64,000 nt of DNA from contig OY759262.1 of the NCBI GenBank assembly GCA_963662155.1, positions 19,449,698 through 19,513,697 on the forward strand. Direction: 5' to 3'. Positions 25,044 through 40,200 of the stretch are shown one piece after another; position 1 is the stretch's first letter, and the number at the start of each line of letters is the position of its first letter. Under the pieces are notes generated by a model. The model saw only the letters and a program-made list of their open reading frames with translations, had not been told where the DNA came from and made no database searches. Both the position numbers and the translations under genes were made by a program. This DNA comes from Lamellibrachia columna. Lineage: Eukaryota; Annelida; Polychaeta; Sabellida; Siboglinidae.

Positions 25044-28000
25044 GTACGACAGGGCTGAGCGTGAGTTCCTTCCAACCTCTGATTGTTTAATTGAAAATGC
25101 ATTTTATGAAGCAAAGAAGTTACCTGTGTACAGTTTTTGTTAACACAGGTTAACATATCAACAGTTTGAGTAAGACGCAAACATGCAACATAATTATATA
25201 TTCATTATATTCTTATGTTGGTTTCGGGGTTTATGTTTCTGAAAAAGGGCAGTTCGCAAAAAGGGAGGCTGACCCGTTAGAAAACCCCCAGGTCACGGTT
25301 TCTGCTTTCGGAAGTTGAGTGGTTTAGCGAAAAGATGACAACCCCGAAAGTGGCGTGAATCGTGAAAACATGGCGTGTCGGATGTCATGGAGGTTGCATG
25401 TATGTACATGGTGTGTCGGATGTCATGGAGGTTGCATGTATGTACATGGTGTGTCGGATGTCATGGAGGTTGCATGTATGTACATGGTGTGTCGGATGTC
25501 ATGGAGGTTGCATGTATGTACATGGTGTGTCGGATGTCATGGAGGTTGCATGTATGTACATGGTGTGTCGGATGTCATGGAGGTTGCAAGTATGTACATG
25601 GTGTGTCGGATGTCATGGAGGTTGCATGAATGTACATAGTGTGTCGGATGTCATGGAGGTTGCATGTATGTACATGGTGTGTCGGATGTCATGGAGGTTG
25701 CATGTATGTACATGGTGTGTCGGATGTCATGGAGGTTGCAAGTATGTACATGGTGTGTCGGATGTCATGGAGGTTGCAAGTATGTACATGGTGTGTCGGA
25801 TGTCATGGAGGTTGCATGAATGTACATGGTGTGTCGGATGTCATGGAGGTTGCATGTATGTACATGGTGTGTCGGATGTCATGGAGGTTGCATGAATGTA
25901 CGTTGTGTGTCGGATGTCATGGAGGTTGCATGTATGTACATGGTGTGTCGGATGTCATGGAGGTTGCATGTATGTACATGGTGTGCCGGATGTCATGGAG
26001 GTTGCATGAATGTACATAGTGTGTCGGATGTCATGGAGGTTGCATGTATGTACATGGTGTGTCGGATGTCATGGAGGTTGCATGTATGTACATGGTGTGT
26101 CGGATGTCATGGAGGTTGCAAGTATGTACATGGTGTGTCAGATGTCATGGAGGTTGCAAGTATGTACATGGTGTGTCGGATGTCATGGAGGTTGCATGTA
26201 TGTACATGGTGTGTCGGATGTCATGGAGGTTGCATGTATGTACATGGTGTGTCGGATGTCATGGAGGTTGCATGTATGTACATGGTGTGTCGGATGTCAT
26301 GGAGGTTGCATGCATGTACATGGTGTGTCGGATGTCATGGAGGTTGCATGTATGTACATGGTGTGTCGGATGTCATGGAGGTTGCATGTATGTACATGGT
26401 GTGTCGGATGTCATGGAGGTTGCATGAATGTACATGGTGTGTCGGATGTCATAGAGGTTGCATGTATGTACATGGTGTGTCGGATGTCATAGATGTTGCA
26501 TGTATGTACATGGTGTGTCGGATGTCATGGAGGTTGCATGTGTGTACATGGTGTGTCGGATGTCATGGAGGTTGCATGTGTGTACATGGTGTGTCGGATG
26601 TCATGGAGGTTGCATGTATGTACATGGTGTGTCGGATGTCATGGAGGTTGCATGAATGTACATGGCGTGTCGGATGTCATGGAGGTTGCATGTATGTACA
26701 TGGTGTGTCGGATGTCATGGAGGTTGCATGTATGTACATGGTGTGTTGGATGTCATGGAGGTTGCATGTATGTACATGGTGTGTCGGATGTCATGGAGGT
26801 TGCATGTATGTACATGGTGTGTCGGATGTCATGGAGGTTGCATGTATGTACATGGTGTGTCGGATGTCATGGAGGTTGCATGTATGTACATGGTGTGTCG
26901 GATGTCATGGAGGTTGCATGTATGTACATGGTGTGTCGGATGTCATGGAGGTTGCATGTATGTACATGGTGTGTCGGATGTCATGGAGGTTGCATGTATG
27001 TACATGGTGTGTCGGATGTCATGGAGGTTGCATGTATGTACATGGTGTGTCGGATGTCATGGAGGTTGCATGTATGTACATGGTGTGTCGGATGTCATGG
27101 AGGTTGCATGTATGTACATGGTGTTTCGGATGTCATGGAGGTTGCATGTATGTACATGGTGTGTCGGATGTCATGGAGGTTGCATGTATGTACATGGTGT
27201 GTCGGATGTCATGGAGGTTGCATGTATGTACATGGTGTGTCGGATGTCATGGAGGTTGCATGAATGTACATGGTGTGTCGGATGTCATAGAGGTTGCATG
27301 TATGTACATGGTGTGTCGGATGTCATGGAGGTTGCATGTATGTACATGGTGTGTCGGATGTCATGGAGGTTGCATGTATGTACATGGTGTGTCGGATGTC
27401 ATGGAGGTTGCATGTATGTACATGGTGTGTCGGATGTCATAGAGGTTGCATGTATGTACATGGTGTGTCGGATGTCATAGAGGTTGCATGTATGTACATG
27501 GTGTGTCGGATGTCATGGAGGTTGCATGTGTGTACATGGTGTGTCGGATGTCATGGAGGTTGCATGTGTGTACATGGTGTGTCGGATGTCATGGAGGTTG
27601 CATGTATGTACATGGTGTGTCGGATGTCATGGAGGTTGCATGAATGTACATGGCGTGTCGGATGTCATGGAGGTTGCATGTATGTACATGGTGTGTCGGA
27701 TGTCATGGAGGTTGCTTGTATGTACATGGTGTGTTGGATGTCATGGAGGTTGCATGTATGTACATGGTGTGTCGGATGTCATGGAGGTTGCATGTATGTA
27801 CATGGTGTGTCGGATGTCATGGAGGTTGCATGTATGTACATGGTGTGTCGGATGTCATGGAGGTTGCATGTATGTACATGGTGTAGGAAAGTCATATGTG
27901 TCTCGAAGCAAAAGTGGTTCGATTAACATGAACAATTTCTATGACATTACTGACCTAAATAACACTCATGGTGATTTGGCTGTTGCAGCTTGGACGGTCG

Positions 28001-28258
28001 CCGGGACGTGCGTGGACGACTGTTCCGTGAGTCCCCTCGGATACTACCAATCCTGTGATGGCTGCGGCATGTTCGTTGCCTGTGTCTGGGGGTAGGACAT
28101 TTTGATATGGAAGTGCAGGGATTGAGCTACGATGGTTAATTTCGGGGATACGTGTCTGTTAATGGGTGGGACATCATAGATAAATAAAACTTTATTTCAG
28201 TTAAATACTCTTGCAAATGGGTTATCGTATAATACTTCAGGTCGAGTATGAATGAAAG

Positions 28259-28292
<34 letters not shown>

Positions 28293-31200
28293 TGTATTTA
28301 TGTATGTATGTATTTATGTATGTATGTATTTATGTATGTATGTATGTATGTATGTATGTATGTATGTATGTATGTATTTATGTATGTATGTATGTATGTA
28401 TGTATGTATGTATGTATTTATGTATGTATGTATATATGTATGTATGTATGAATAAATATTGGACCAAAGGCTTCCTTTCCACTTGCCATCTGGGCCTTTG
28501 CTTTGAATGAAATGTTGTGTAATGTGTGTATGTATGTATGCGTATGTATTAGTGCCCTGCGCGGGCCTAGAATTTGATCTCAAGCCCGGCCCGCAATTAG
28601 CAGTTAGAGTCCAGGCCCGGCCCAGGCCCGCAGTAATTTTTCAAGCCCGGCCCGGCCCAGGCCCGCAAACTAGAATTTAGGCCCAGGCCCGGTCCAGGCC
28701 CGACCCAGGCCGTGAATGTTTCGCCCAGGCCCGGCCCGGCCCGCAAGTTTCAGGCCCAGGCCCGGCCCATACCCGCGGGCCAAAGATGGGTAAGCCCGCG
28801 GCCCGCAAGCCCGCGGCCCGCTAAGTTTAGAGAAGATAAACCTATAATCTTATAACAAAGACGAAAAACAAATAAACTGAAAAACAGACTTATTGTTTTA
28901 TTAAATAAAAAAACATATATACATATATGAGATGGGGCATAATATCCTTGGCTCTTAGTTGAGTACTACTCTTATGCTGAAGGTCCGTAGTGTGCTGGAT
29001 GAGTTCTAAAAATCCAGCACCACCAACTTCTTCAAACTTACGAATATCCTGAAGAAAAATAAAGAAAAACTTCTTAGTGTAATTACTATTAAATATGATA
29101 ACATTTGTTATATTTGGCTTTAATGTATTGGCTGATGGTTAGGGTAGGAGATTTGTTTATCTAACCCTGACTTAACCCATATGCAAACCATAACCCCAAT
29201 TTATACTGTTAATTGAATTAGCTCAACTAAGTTAACATAATTTAATATGATATTTCAATTAAATGTTACCCACTGGCACTGACACCCAGTGGCATTTCCA
29301 GCAGGCCTGCAATCACTAGCCTGAGACAGACAGGTTCAGACATGTGTGAATTAGTACAAGTGTGAATGAATTAAGACTGGGGAGAAATACCAGTTACCAA
29401 CTGGGTTGGGTACTGGGTAGTGGGCTAGTGGCCTAGTGGGCACTTCGCAGTGGGCAGGTCATTCAGGTGGGCAATGTTTGGAGGGAAGACCTAGACAATA
29501 GAATGTCCACTGGTAGGGTCAAAGGGTGATAAGTTGATGGTTAATCATGGCTTGATTGCCTCTGCAAATATTTCTAAAGTAAACATTTAGGGTTGGCTAC
29601 TTCCAGCCAAGTGAACTTATCGGGCCATTAGATTCCATGCAAGGTCTCAATTTGTAACCATATAATACTAAAGATATATTTTTAAGCATTCATTAACTGG
29701 AATTACAATTTATAATCAGTTTTTATATCAGTAATAATCGGTGTTTTTTATGAATATTTTTATTATGTCCAGGCCCAGCCCAGGCCCGGCCCGGCCCGCT
29801 CACACTAGGCCCAGGCCCGGCCCAAGCCCGATGTGTTTAAATTGTTTTCAGTCCAGGCCCGGCCCGGGCCAGCAGTATGTAGGCCCAGGCCCGGCCCGGC
29901 CCGCGGAATTATGTAGAGGCCCGGCCCGGCCCGGCCCGCGGGCTGCGGGCCGGGCCGGGCTTGGACCCAAAGCCCGGCCCGCGCAGGGCACTAGTATGTA
30001 TGTATGAATGTATGTATGCATGTATGTATGTATGTATGTATGTATGTATGTATGTATGTATGTATGTATGTATGTATGTATGTATGTATGTATGTATGTA
30101 TGTATGTATGTGTATATGTATGTATGTATATATGTTTGCATGTATGCATGCATATGTATATACGTATACATGTATACATGTATGCATATATGCATGTATG
30201 TATGTACGTATATATGCATATATGAACGTATGCATGTATTTACATATGTATATGCATCTATGCACGTATACATTTACATATATTTACATATGTATATATG
30301 TCACTGTGTGTATTTATGTGTGTATGTGTGTATATATGTATGTATGTATGTATGTATATTTATGTATGTATGTATATATGTATGTAATTATAACTGTTGG
30401 ACTCTCAATAAGCCAATGGCTTCCTTGTCTATTTGCCATGTGGGCCATTGCTTTGAATGAAATTTGGCTAAATGTATGTATGTATGTATGTATGTATGTA
30501 TGTATGTATGTATGTATGTATGTATGTATGTATGTATGCATGTATGCAAGTGCATGCATGTATGTATGTATGTATGCATGCATGCATGCATGTATGTATG
30601 CATGTATGTATGTATGTATTTATGTATGTATGTATGTATTTATGCATGCGTGCATGCATGCACGTATATACAGTAAAACCTGCTTAGCGGACACTTGCCC
30701 ATAACGGTTACCTGTCTATAACGGACACGGATCCAAATAATTGATTGCGAGTAAGTTTATTTTCACCGAATGTTGTTGAAAACTAACCGCCATATTTGTG
30801 CGACTGACGTCACACGATGTTGCCGTTTTTATACCAAAAAAGGTAATATTATTATATGTGTGCGTGAGTATTGTCAAGTAACTTTAATGATATACATATA
30901 AGAATGATTATAATCATGAAATATTTGTTTATTGCATTTTAATAAGATTCCGATTATCATCGGAGACATTTCTGCGGCCTGGTCCCGTTTCTGCGGCCTG
31001 GTCCCGGAGTTTCCCAAAATGCTTCATTCCAGAATTATTATATCTACGTGTTGATTTTGCGACTCAAAGTTGACTTTATAAAAGCAGCAGCATATCGGCC
31101 AATAATTCATAGTCAGCCAACCGCTTGCGGGCAATTCAAAGTGGGGCAGTTATTTATTTCATGAGCTTAATTAATGGCCCGCATCCAACTGGCAGTTACA

Positions 31201-34200
31201 GTAGCATTGAACTGATTGCGCTATATAATCAAGTATTAGTTGAGTTTACTCCAATCCACAGTTACCATGTTAGCGAAAAGGAACGCGCTACCTTTGCGAA
31301 ACAAAGTTTGCATGATAAAAGCAGCAGCATATCGGCCAACCATTCATTGTCGGCCGATCGCTTGCGGGCAGTTCAAAGTGCATTGATAATCCCCTGAGTC
31401 AATCAGTGTCACCTCAAGCAGTCGAACTAATCACGCCTTGGCTTCTTTGACCATCAAAGCAATTCCAGCTGGCCTGGGGCAGTGATAGATTTCATCAACT
31501 TAATTGATGGCCCATATCCAACTGGTAGTCACAATAGCAATGAACTGACTGCGCTATGTAAACCAGTATTAGTTGACATTGCTCCATTCCGCAATTATCA
31601 TGTCTATGAAAAGGAACGCGTTGACTTTGGAACAAAAAGTCGACTTGATAAAGGCAGGAGAATCGACCAATCTTGCCGCCAGTTAGCCGACGACGAAAAC
31701 CAGAACTGCTGCTCGAATATGAACAGAACAGCTGTTATTTCACGGAACTTCGTCTACAAACATCACTATTGTACATACACTATTTTTTATATTTGGATTT
31801 TTTTTTTATTTTGGATATATGGCGGATGATATCGATGACAATAAATGACAATAATCAAAGTTATTAAAATGAAATAATTACATATTGGCCTTTTAAAAAT
31901 GTAAATAATGTCAAAGTTAAATAGAGTAAATAATTAAAAACATGTCAGTAATTATAGAGGGGACATATATACTTCAGTATGAATGTAGATACGTTGTTTT
32001 GCACTTTCTTATTCTTTCGCACATTATTCGCTTAAACTATAGTTATGGAGTCATTGTAGTATATTAAGATTGACATCGCCAATATAATTACCAATACGGT
32101 GTCACATTCACAGCAAACTCGTCACGATGCAATGTCCCAAAGGCACCGTCTGGGACGACGGCTGGAAGTTGTGCCTATGGATTTCCGACACCTGCCAGGA
32201 AGGTAAGTAAATGTGTTCTCATTGTCAAAAGCATCGCCAAGTTGGTCTCAGAAGAGACGTTCTTTGACTGGTTCCGTTAGTCTTCGCTTGGGTGGAAGGT
32301 GACTTCTGTTTCAAAACGGCACGAAACACAATGGGTAAAGTACATACCGTAGCTGCTAAGCTTTTTCATTACTACCTTGTGATCTACAGCATCAACGGAT
32401 TCGATAGGTCAACAAATCCATTGATGGCGTTTATTATCTCGCTTTCACTGCGTACGTGTGTCCATACAAGTTGGTCGATTTGGTCCTATATCAGCCTTTT
32501 TCTGGAAGGGTCTTTATTAGTGAGTACAATAATTGTTTTGAATAAAATTCTCCTATTCGGCATTTAATGAAATGCTCCCTTAATACGTTTGTTGTCATCA
32601 GATGCTATACATTTACATTTCGAGTGAATACCTTGCTTTTAAAAAAATTTTGTTTTCCCAAAACCTTCTTGAATTTCCATGATTCTTGTCTTGTTGTTCT
32701 TTCTGGGCTATTGTTATAGTGTTGTATATCATAGTGCAGTTTTAATATTGCCCCATACTATTCTACGCAGCTGTCTTTTTATCAAAAGCATTCCGCTGGT
32801 ATTCATTCATCTTTTTGCTTCCGCTACTTCGTTCAGTTATTCATATTGGTATATTAGTCCATGAACCTGTATTTGCTTTGGTCAAATGTAGTTCTCTCGC
32901 ATCCATTTGATATTCGTTTTTATCCCTTTCATTCTTTCTAAAATTTATCGTCACCGTTACCCCTTTATCTTTCCAAAATAAGTTAATCATCTCGACTTTA
33001 ACTTGCATATTCTAGTTAGCACATTCACCGACACGTCACACGCCAACATTTAAGCACAATGTTAATCTATATACCTGCCATTATTGCCATTGGTAATTCG
33101 AATTGGTATCCATGGAATCACGTACTCATCACACAATGTTCATAGACATTTTATTCCGTTTTCGAACTTTTTCAAGCTATTTGTGATTTGCAACGTTTTA
33201 GATCAGCTGTCTACATATTGTCATTGCTGTGTAGAAAACGACTACTGTTCTGGTATTGTTTGTGTTTGATAGTGGATACGTCTTCCGCCCCGAAGAGATT
33301 CCCGTTTGCAATGTCAACGGGAGACAGTATGGCACATCGCTTTACCTCCCAATTCGCTGGAGCCGAACGTTTGAATATGGATACAAGATGGTGGCCTTCT
33401 TGGCCTTGGTCAAGAAGGCGCCGTCCGAAGCCCCGTCCGACCAGTAGACCGACGACACCCCGTCCGGCCACAACACCGGCGCCCACTACGACCACCACAA
33501 CCACCACACCGGCGCCCACTACGACAACCACAACCACCACACCGGCGCCCACTACGACCACCACAACGGTGCCCCCTACCACTACGACCAGACCCGTACA
33601 CCATGGCGTACCACCAGGCCCTAGCTCCTATTATCCCGGAAGCGGTGGGTTTGAAACGTGTACAAAATGTGTTTATTCTACAGAAAACATAAAATGTAGG
33701 TTGGTATATGTCTGTATTGATCCTTGTATTTAGTATTTGGTACATAAATTATTATCATTAATATTATTGTTAGTGCCATAAAGCACTATTAATAATACTG
33801 TCTGCCTTTTGTTCACCTCAAATGACGTGGCGTGATGAAAATAACGTGATGGATAAAATGAGGTAAGAATGACAATAATAAGGACCCTATAAATAAAGGA
33901 TTACCCCTACAGTATCATAGGCATAGCTACGCCAATGGCTATGTGGTATTTCAGTATGACAAGGGGAGGGGCACGTGCCAATGGGATCAATAGTCTTTAG
34001 AAGAAGTGTTTAATTTGGCTATATTATATAGGAGTCCAGTTTTGTATAAGGTTCAGGAGCGGCATACCCAGTATGATTGTTTGTGCACAAATCTCTTTGA
34101 TGATGAAGATGGACAAGGATGTAATGGGCTTATGAGGACTCCAACCAGTATATATAGGTCCTCAGTGGAGTTCGGGGAATTTAAACAAACCCCCGCTATA

Positions 34201-37200
34201 CTAGTTTTGTTAACTGCAGTTGTTATCAGAAATCATCCCGGAATTCCCCGCATGTAACCTTTTTACATATCCATTTTGTATTCTCCATCATCAGTCCCAC
34301 GTCTTGTATCTACATTTCCAAAAATTTAAATGGCGATATATCCAAGATGATGTATGTATGAACATCACCGAATCCATTTGTTGTTTAACTAACACTAATC
34401 GCCAATGGCTGCATCCTACACATTCCAAGGGGCGTGATACCGTCATTATAACATTGGTTGCGAACCTATGTAAGGACATACACACCATTCCAAGGGGCGT
34501 GATACCGTCATTATAACATTGGTTGCGAACCTATGTAAGGACATACACACCATTCCAAGGGGCGTGATACCGTCATTATAACATTGGTTGCGAACCTATG
34601 TAAGGACATACACACCATCTTGTATGTTATTAATTTAATGTGATTTAATCTTATGATATCATATTAAGCTACTCCTAAAAGTTTAATGTCATTCGAATGT
34701 TTACCCATCTATTTACACCGACAACTGTGTAAGTATACCTCAATGAAAATTGGAAGTCTGGAAAATCACAATGCCAGTTTATTCCTGCTGGTAAACGTAT
34801 TGTGTAGCTAGCTTAATGAGCATGCTTCTCCACACAATTACTTGTTTTAACATTTGTCTCGATACGTTTCTTTTGTTTATTTATATAAATATGTTAATTA
34901 TAAAATATTATGAATTATAAATATAATATTATAGCCATTCTATTTCTGAACTCAACCTCCACCTTTATTAATCGTAAATATTTGTGTGATGTTTATCTGC
35001 TTTATTAGATATGTGCGACAATATGTGTAGAGGGTGATTTGTATTTTTCAGAAATTTATTCGAAGTCTGGAATCAAGTGTACATTTCCCTTCAAGGCTTT
35101 CGGCAAGATCTACAATAATTGTACTACTGATTACGTCACCGTCAAGATTCCGTGGTGTTCCCTCACCTACGATTACAACAAAGATCGTAAAATGGGCTAC
35201 TGTGACTTCAGCATGAAATGTTAGTATGAGTATACGGGTTTCAAACTGTTGTCGCCAAATCATTGCTTAATGTTGATCATGGTCAGATTTTTCACCGGTG
35301 GATTGAAAGTCAGCTTTGATGCATATAATTTCCACACAACGTCGGCTACCTGCCTTATATTGGAGGAGAGAGCAGCCTTATATTGGAGGAGAGAGCAGCG
35401 AATATAAATACGCTGGTTGCTTCGATGAACATTTATTTGATCCAAAATTGTAACATTTCCAGGTTAACATCCAATATTCTAACACACGGGCTTCTTAATA
35501 CATTGAACACCAGATTAAAGTTATATCACATTCTTAAATAACCTCATTATTTTCCAATATTAGCTAAATATATTGCTTCAACAGGCTAAATACATTGCAA
35601 TGTTTTACTGACACGTCAACAGAGCTGTTAATGTATTTTAAATGTTTGCAATATTTATAGGAGTTCATGATTATAAACAAATGCGCTAAACAAATGTCCT
35701 CTCCAGAAGAACATCGATTTAACGCATGTACAAACCTTGTTATTTTTCAGTTTGCCATTCTTTAGCACACATTATTCAATCGTTGGAAGTACACTATATA
35801 CTTCATGATCGCACAACATTGTGTTTATTTGTGGTTTAATATTACATTTCGACCCCTTTTATCGTCTTCTTAATATCAGCCATAGTTCTGGAAAGGACAT
35901 ATTTTCAAAGGGAAAATGACACGCACCAGTTTGTGATAACCATTTTTTTTCAACATCTGCATACTCTTTCTGACTTTGATAGTGGAACATCGTCGCTTGG
36001 TAAATTACTTACTTAGGCCCTTAACTCCTCCTGGAGCATAGGCCATCCACAACATTTCTCCAGCGCCTCCTGTCTTGGGCAATCCTCTCCAGTTGTTGCC
36101 AGCCATTCCCTGTTTGCTTGATGTCTGCCTCGAGGTCACGCCGCCAGGTGTTTTTTGGTCTCCCCCTCTTTCTCTTGCCTTGGGGTTCCATGTCAGGACC
36201 TGTCTGGTTATGTTTGTGCTTCGTCGCGTGGTAAATAGTACCTCCCAAAGAACACCCAAACGCTTAACTTGATTGAAACTAGTGACATTTACAGGGAGGC
36301 AGTTGGACCAGGTCGCCATTTGGCTTAAATTTGTTGATGTGTTATCGGATTTTACAGATGCGTCGCTACATGGTGGCATAGTTGACCAGGCTCGGCCACT
36401 CATACCTCCTTTTCTCATGCGTCACCATAAACATGAAACTATGAAATATCTCCCTTTATTGGAAGTTCTCGTTGCGTTCTGTTGAGAGCTGTCGAAGCCG
36501 AATAACGTTTGTGGCGTTCCTGTGATTGTCGTTGCAGTCCCGTTGGAATGTCTACAAACATCCCGCGGTTTCGATTACAAAGGGTACCAAAGCAGAACCG
36601 TATCAGGCAGGACATGTCAGGCATGGGCGGCTCAACAGGCATGTACAACGATACTAGTCATTGACATAATAATATAAAAATATGACTTTAGGATTGCTAA
36701 TTCGCCAATGTGCACTACATGGCACACCCTGAGATCTTAAACTTAGTGTGACCCAAGTAAAACGTATGGTGTCACGCATCTCATTACTGATAGCCCGTCT
36801 AAGTTGGCTTCCTGGTTTTAATATTTAAATTCATTTCCCACGACTTGCTAACGCTAAAAGAGAAAGTAAAGAAAAGGCAAATTGAAAGTCTATATAGCGT
36901 AATTAAAAAAAGAACATTTAGAATATCGAAAGACAACCGGAAAGATTGAGGGGGAAAGAAGCGGATACCTGCCGTAATGGATCATTCGTGCAAACATGCA
37001 TTATTTTCCAGTGTTTCACATTTTCAAATGAAAGCGTCCATTTCTACATTTTTAATTCATGTAAAGATCTTTCATATGTACGACGTCTGGCTCCAGTGTT
37101 GGATTCATTCATCCGCATAATGTATATTTCAAAAAATAATTATATCGGCGATATCAAATCGGAAATAGTTGTACAAATTTGACAGTAATTTTGTTGTCGG

Positions 37201-40200
37201 AACATTGTTTTGTACACTAGAAAGACTGCATGGTGTGTGCCTGAGCGATCTGTAACAACAGGCTATGTACCGTTGATAGCCTACTGTATAGTATGTCGTC
37301 ATCTCCACAGCCCCACGGACACGCGAATTGTAAGCTACCAGGCCGAAGCAACTACTGCACCAACGTTGACAACCCGTCATGTCGAAAAGCCCAGCCCTGG
37401 TGCTACACAACGGATCCTGGCATGCGTTGGGAGTTATGCGACATTCCCAAGTGTCTAGGTGAATTTACAAGTTTAGTATGTGTTGCTATATTGGATTGAT
37501 GCATACGATCTTGCAGAATATACGAAGTAATATGCGTGTAGTACGTACACGCAAGCTATCCCTATTTTCCAAGGTCTTACCTAGGACAAGTACACGTGGG
37601 AAACCATGTGTACTTTTGTGACAACGGGGTTATATGTTTTGAAACTATTATAGACCGTTGGCCATTAGGGTGAAATCAATTCCGTATATGGATTCTGCGG
37701 TCCACTCATCGGTGCCTTACTAAATATCGAGAACAACTGTTAGAAGAACATCACAAATAACAAACTCATTTGTTTCACCAAAACACACTATTCAGTAAAG
37801 AGCGTAAAATTTCACATTTTAATGTTTGACGCTATGGCATTGCAGTTGGTGTCACTATAAAGCCAATGATCTACTATCAGAGCTGGCTATTCAAATGCCA
37901 AATATCAATTACACAATTAGCCTGGTAGGTGAAGTTTAAGGTCATAAGGTGAAACCCATATTTTAACAAGGTGGAGTATTTTTTGCTATCAATTTAAATC
38001 TCAGATTCAACTAAACTGGTGGCCAGGAGAAGTGGATGTCACAGTGGTTTGATATATCACGGTAAAATCATCTGGACCAATCATGGGCTGCCTCGTTCTG
38101 TCGTATATATATAAGACCTGTACTTGCTAACATTCAACAACAAATATACAACCGTAATCACAAACAGGTGGAGCCATTTCACCGTCCCCAAACTGACCTG
38201 TAACTAACTCCAAAATACCGAAAGAGGAGTGCACAGCTTCTCACCGCACTAAAACCCCACAAACATATGACTGGTGGATAAACCAGTGTTCAGTGCCAAA
38301 TTGGGGAAAGCGTCAAAAATCAGATATTTTTGAGCTAACCACGGCAACATAAGGAAGAAAAGTGGCAAAGGCGGATGGATTGAAAATCAAATCATTTAGT
38401 ATTAAGGAGGCAATCTAGAGAAAAATACTAATCACTCATGAGTTATAGGTCATGCCGTGATATTCCTCCTGCAGTTAATTACTCGCATAATAGTTCGTCG
38501 CTTTTAAAACTTGTGCAAAAACCGACAAAATGTGGTCAGAATTAAACTGAGTGCACAAAATACGACTTATTCTGACGACACCATCTGCAGGAAGAAAACA
38601 TGCCTACAGCCAATGCTACACCAATAGTGCGGAGTGATATCGTTTAGGCTAAAAAAATAGTTCGCTAACCTCAGGCACCAAGGTCATGTATTGCTGACGT
38701 GATAAAAAAACAGTGTGCAATCGTTTGCAACTTGTGCCATACCTTACAACACAATTTCATTAATGAATTAAGTAACACAATTTCATTAATGAATTAAGCA
38801 ACACAATTTCATTTATGAATTAAGCAACACAAATGTTAGATATTTATATTTTTGTATTAAAAAAATAAGCTAGATACTGCCATCAAGAAATTAAACTGGG
38901 ATTATTTTTCTTTAAGAAAATAAGCATGGACACTGCCATCAAGAAATTAAGGATCCATCCATCATTGTTTTAAAAAATTTTAAATGAATATTGGCAGCAC
39001 GAACATAAACATGGGCATTGCCATCAAAAACTAAGTTGTTCTAATTTGATCAAGGTATTAACCATTTACAAATAGCCATCGCTAAATGGTTAGCACTTGG
39101 AAACCACTGTATAGTTTTGTTGTCATTTGTTTTTAAGATTGTTACTTAAACTAAAAGCCCATGGTATAGGCAATGATGTAATCAACTGGATAGAAAAGTG
39201 GCTTACACACAGAAGACAGAGAGTACTAGTAGATGGTAAGATTTCAAACTGGAAATCTGTTTTGAGTGGGGTACCACAGGGATCAGTGTTAGTCCCTATA
39301 CTGTTTTTAATATATATAAATGATTTGGAGGATGACATATCTAGCAAAGTACTCAAATTTGCAGATGACACAAAAGTATTCAGAAAGGTTACTAATGATA
39401 CAGATAAACAAAGTTTACAGGATGATCTAGAAAAATTAGTTAAATGGTCAGAAAAATGGCAAATGTTATTCAATTTTGGGAAGTGTAAATGTATACACAT
39501 AGGACATGGAAATATGGACGAGGAATATAAAATGGGGGATGCTGTACTAGGTAGAACCACACAAGAAAAGGATTTAGGAGTAACATTTAATGCTGACATG
39601 AAAGTTTCAGAGCAATGTGGGATTGCTGCTTCGAAAGGAAATCAAATTCTAGGGCTAATTAGGAGAACTATCACGTATAAGGAGAAACATCTAATTGTAC
39701 CCCTGTACAAAGCAATAGTTAGACCACATTTGGAATATTGTATTCAAGCATGGAGGCCATATCGTAAAAAGACATAGATAAGCTAGAAAGAATACAACGA
39801 AGAGCAACTAAGATGATTCCAGAATTAAGAGACCTTAGTTATGAAAGTCGCTTATTACAATGTGGTTTGACAACACTAGAGACCAGGAGACTAAGAGGAG
39901 ACCAAATAGAAGTGTTTAAAATAGTGAACGGTTATGAGGATGTTGATAGGAATATGTTCTTCAAACTTAAAGAAGGCAGTAGAACCAGAGGACACAAAGC
40001 AGCATTAGTTAAGGAGCAGTGTAGGTTGGACATGAGAAAGTACTCTTTCTCACAGAGGGTGATAAATGAATGGAACAAACTGCCAAATGATTGTGTTAAT
40101 GCTAGTAGTGTGAATATGTTTAAAAATAGAATTGACAGATATCTGATAAGGGCGGGCTACACATAGATGAGAAAATTGTTGGACTCTCGATAAGCCAATG

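Noticed and set aside
25820..27442. 540-codon open frame in the 38-bp array
   Set aside because: All three frames are equally open because the unit lacks stops; no start, splice or domain support. Reported as a repeat, with the in-frame run into exon 2 noted separately.
25369..27884. CRISPR-like array
   Set aside because: Units are directly adjacent with no unique spacers, and the context is an animal gene intron.
28550..29993. GC-rich ends as CpG-island promoters
   Set aside because: The GC-rich parts are inverted copies of each other, bounded by matching termini, so they belong to a transposon.
36639..36646. GT donor 4 bp after the kringle first-half exon in gene B
   Set aside because: It would add one codon plus one base and break the phase-0 join to the next exon, whereas the GC donor keeps the kringle intact and agrees with gene A.
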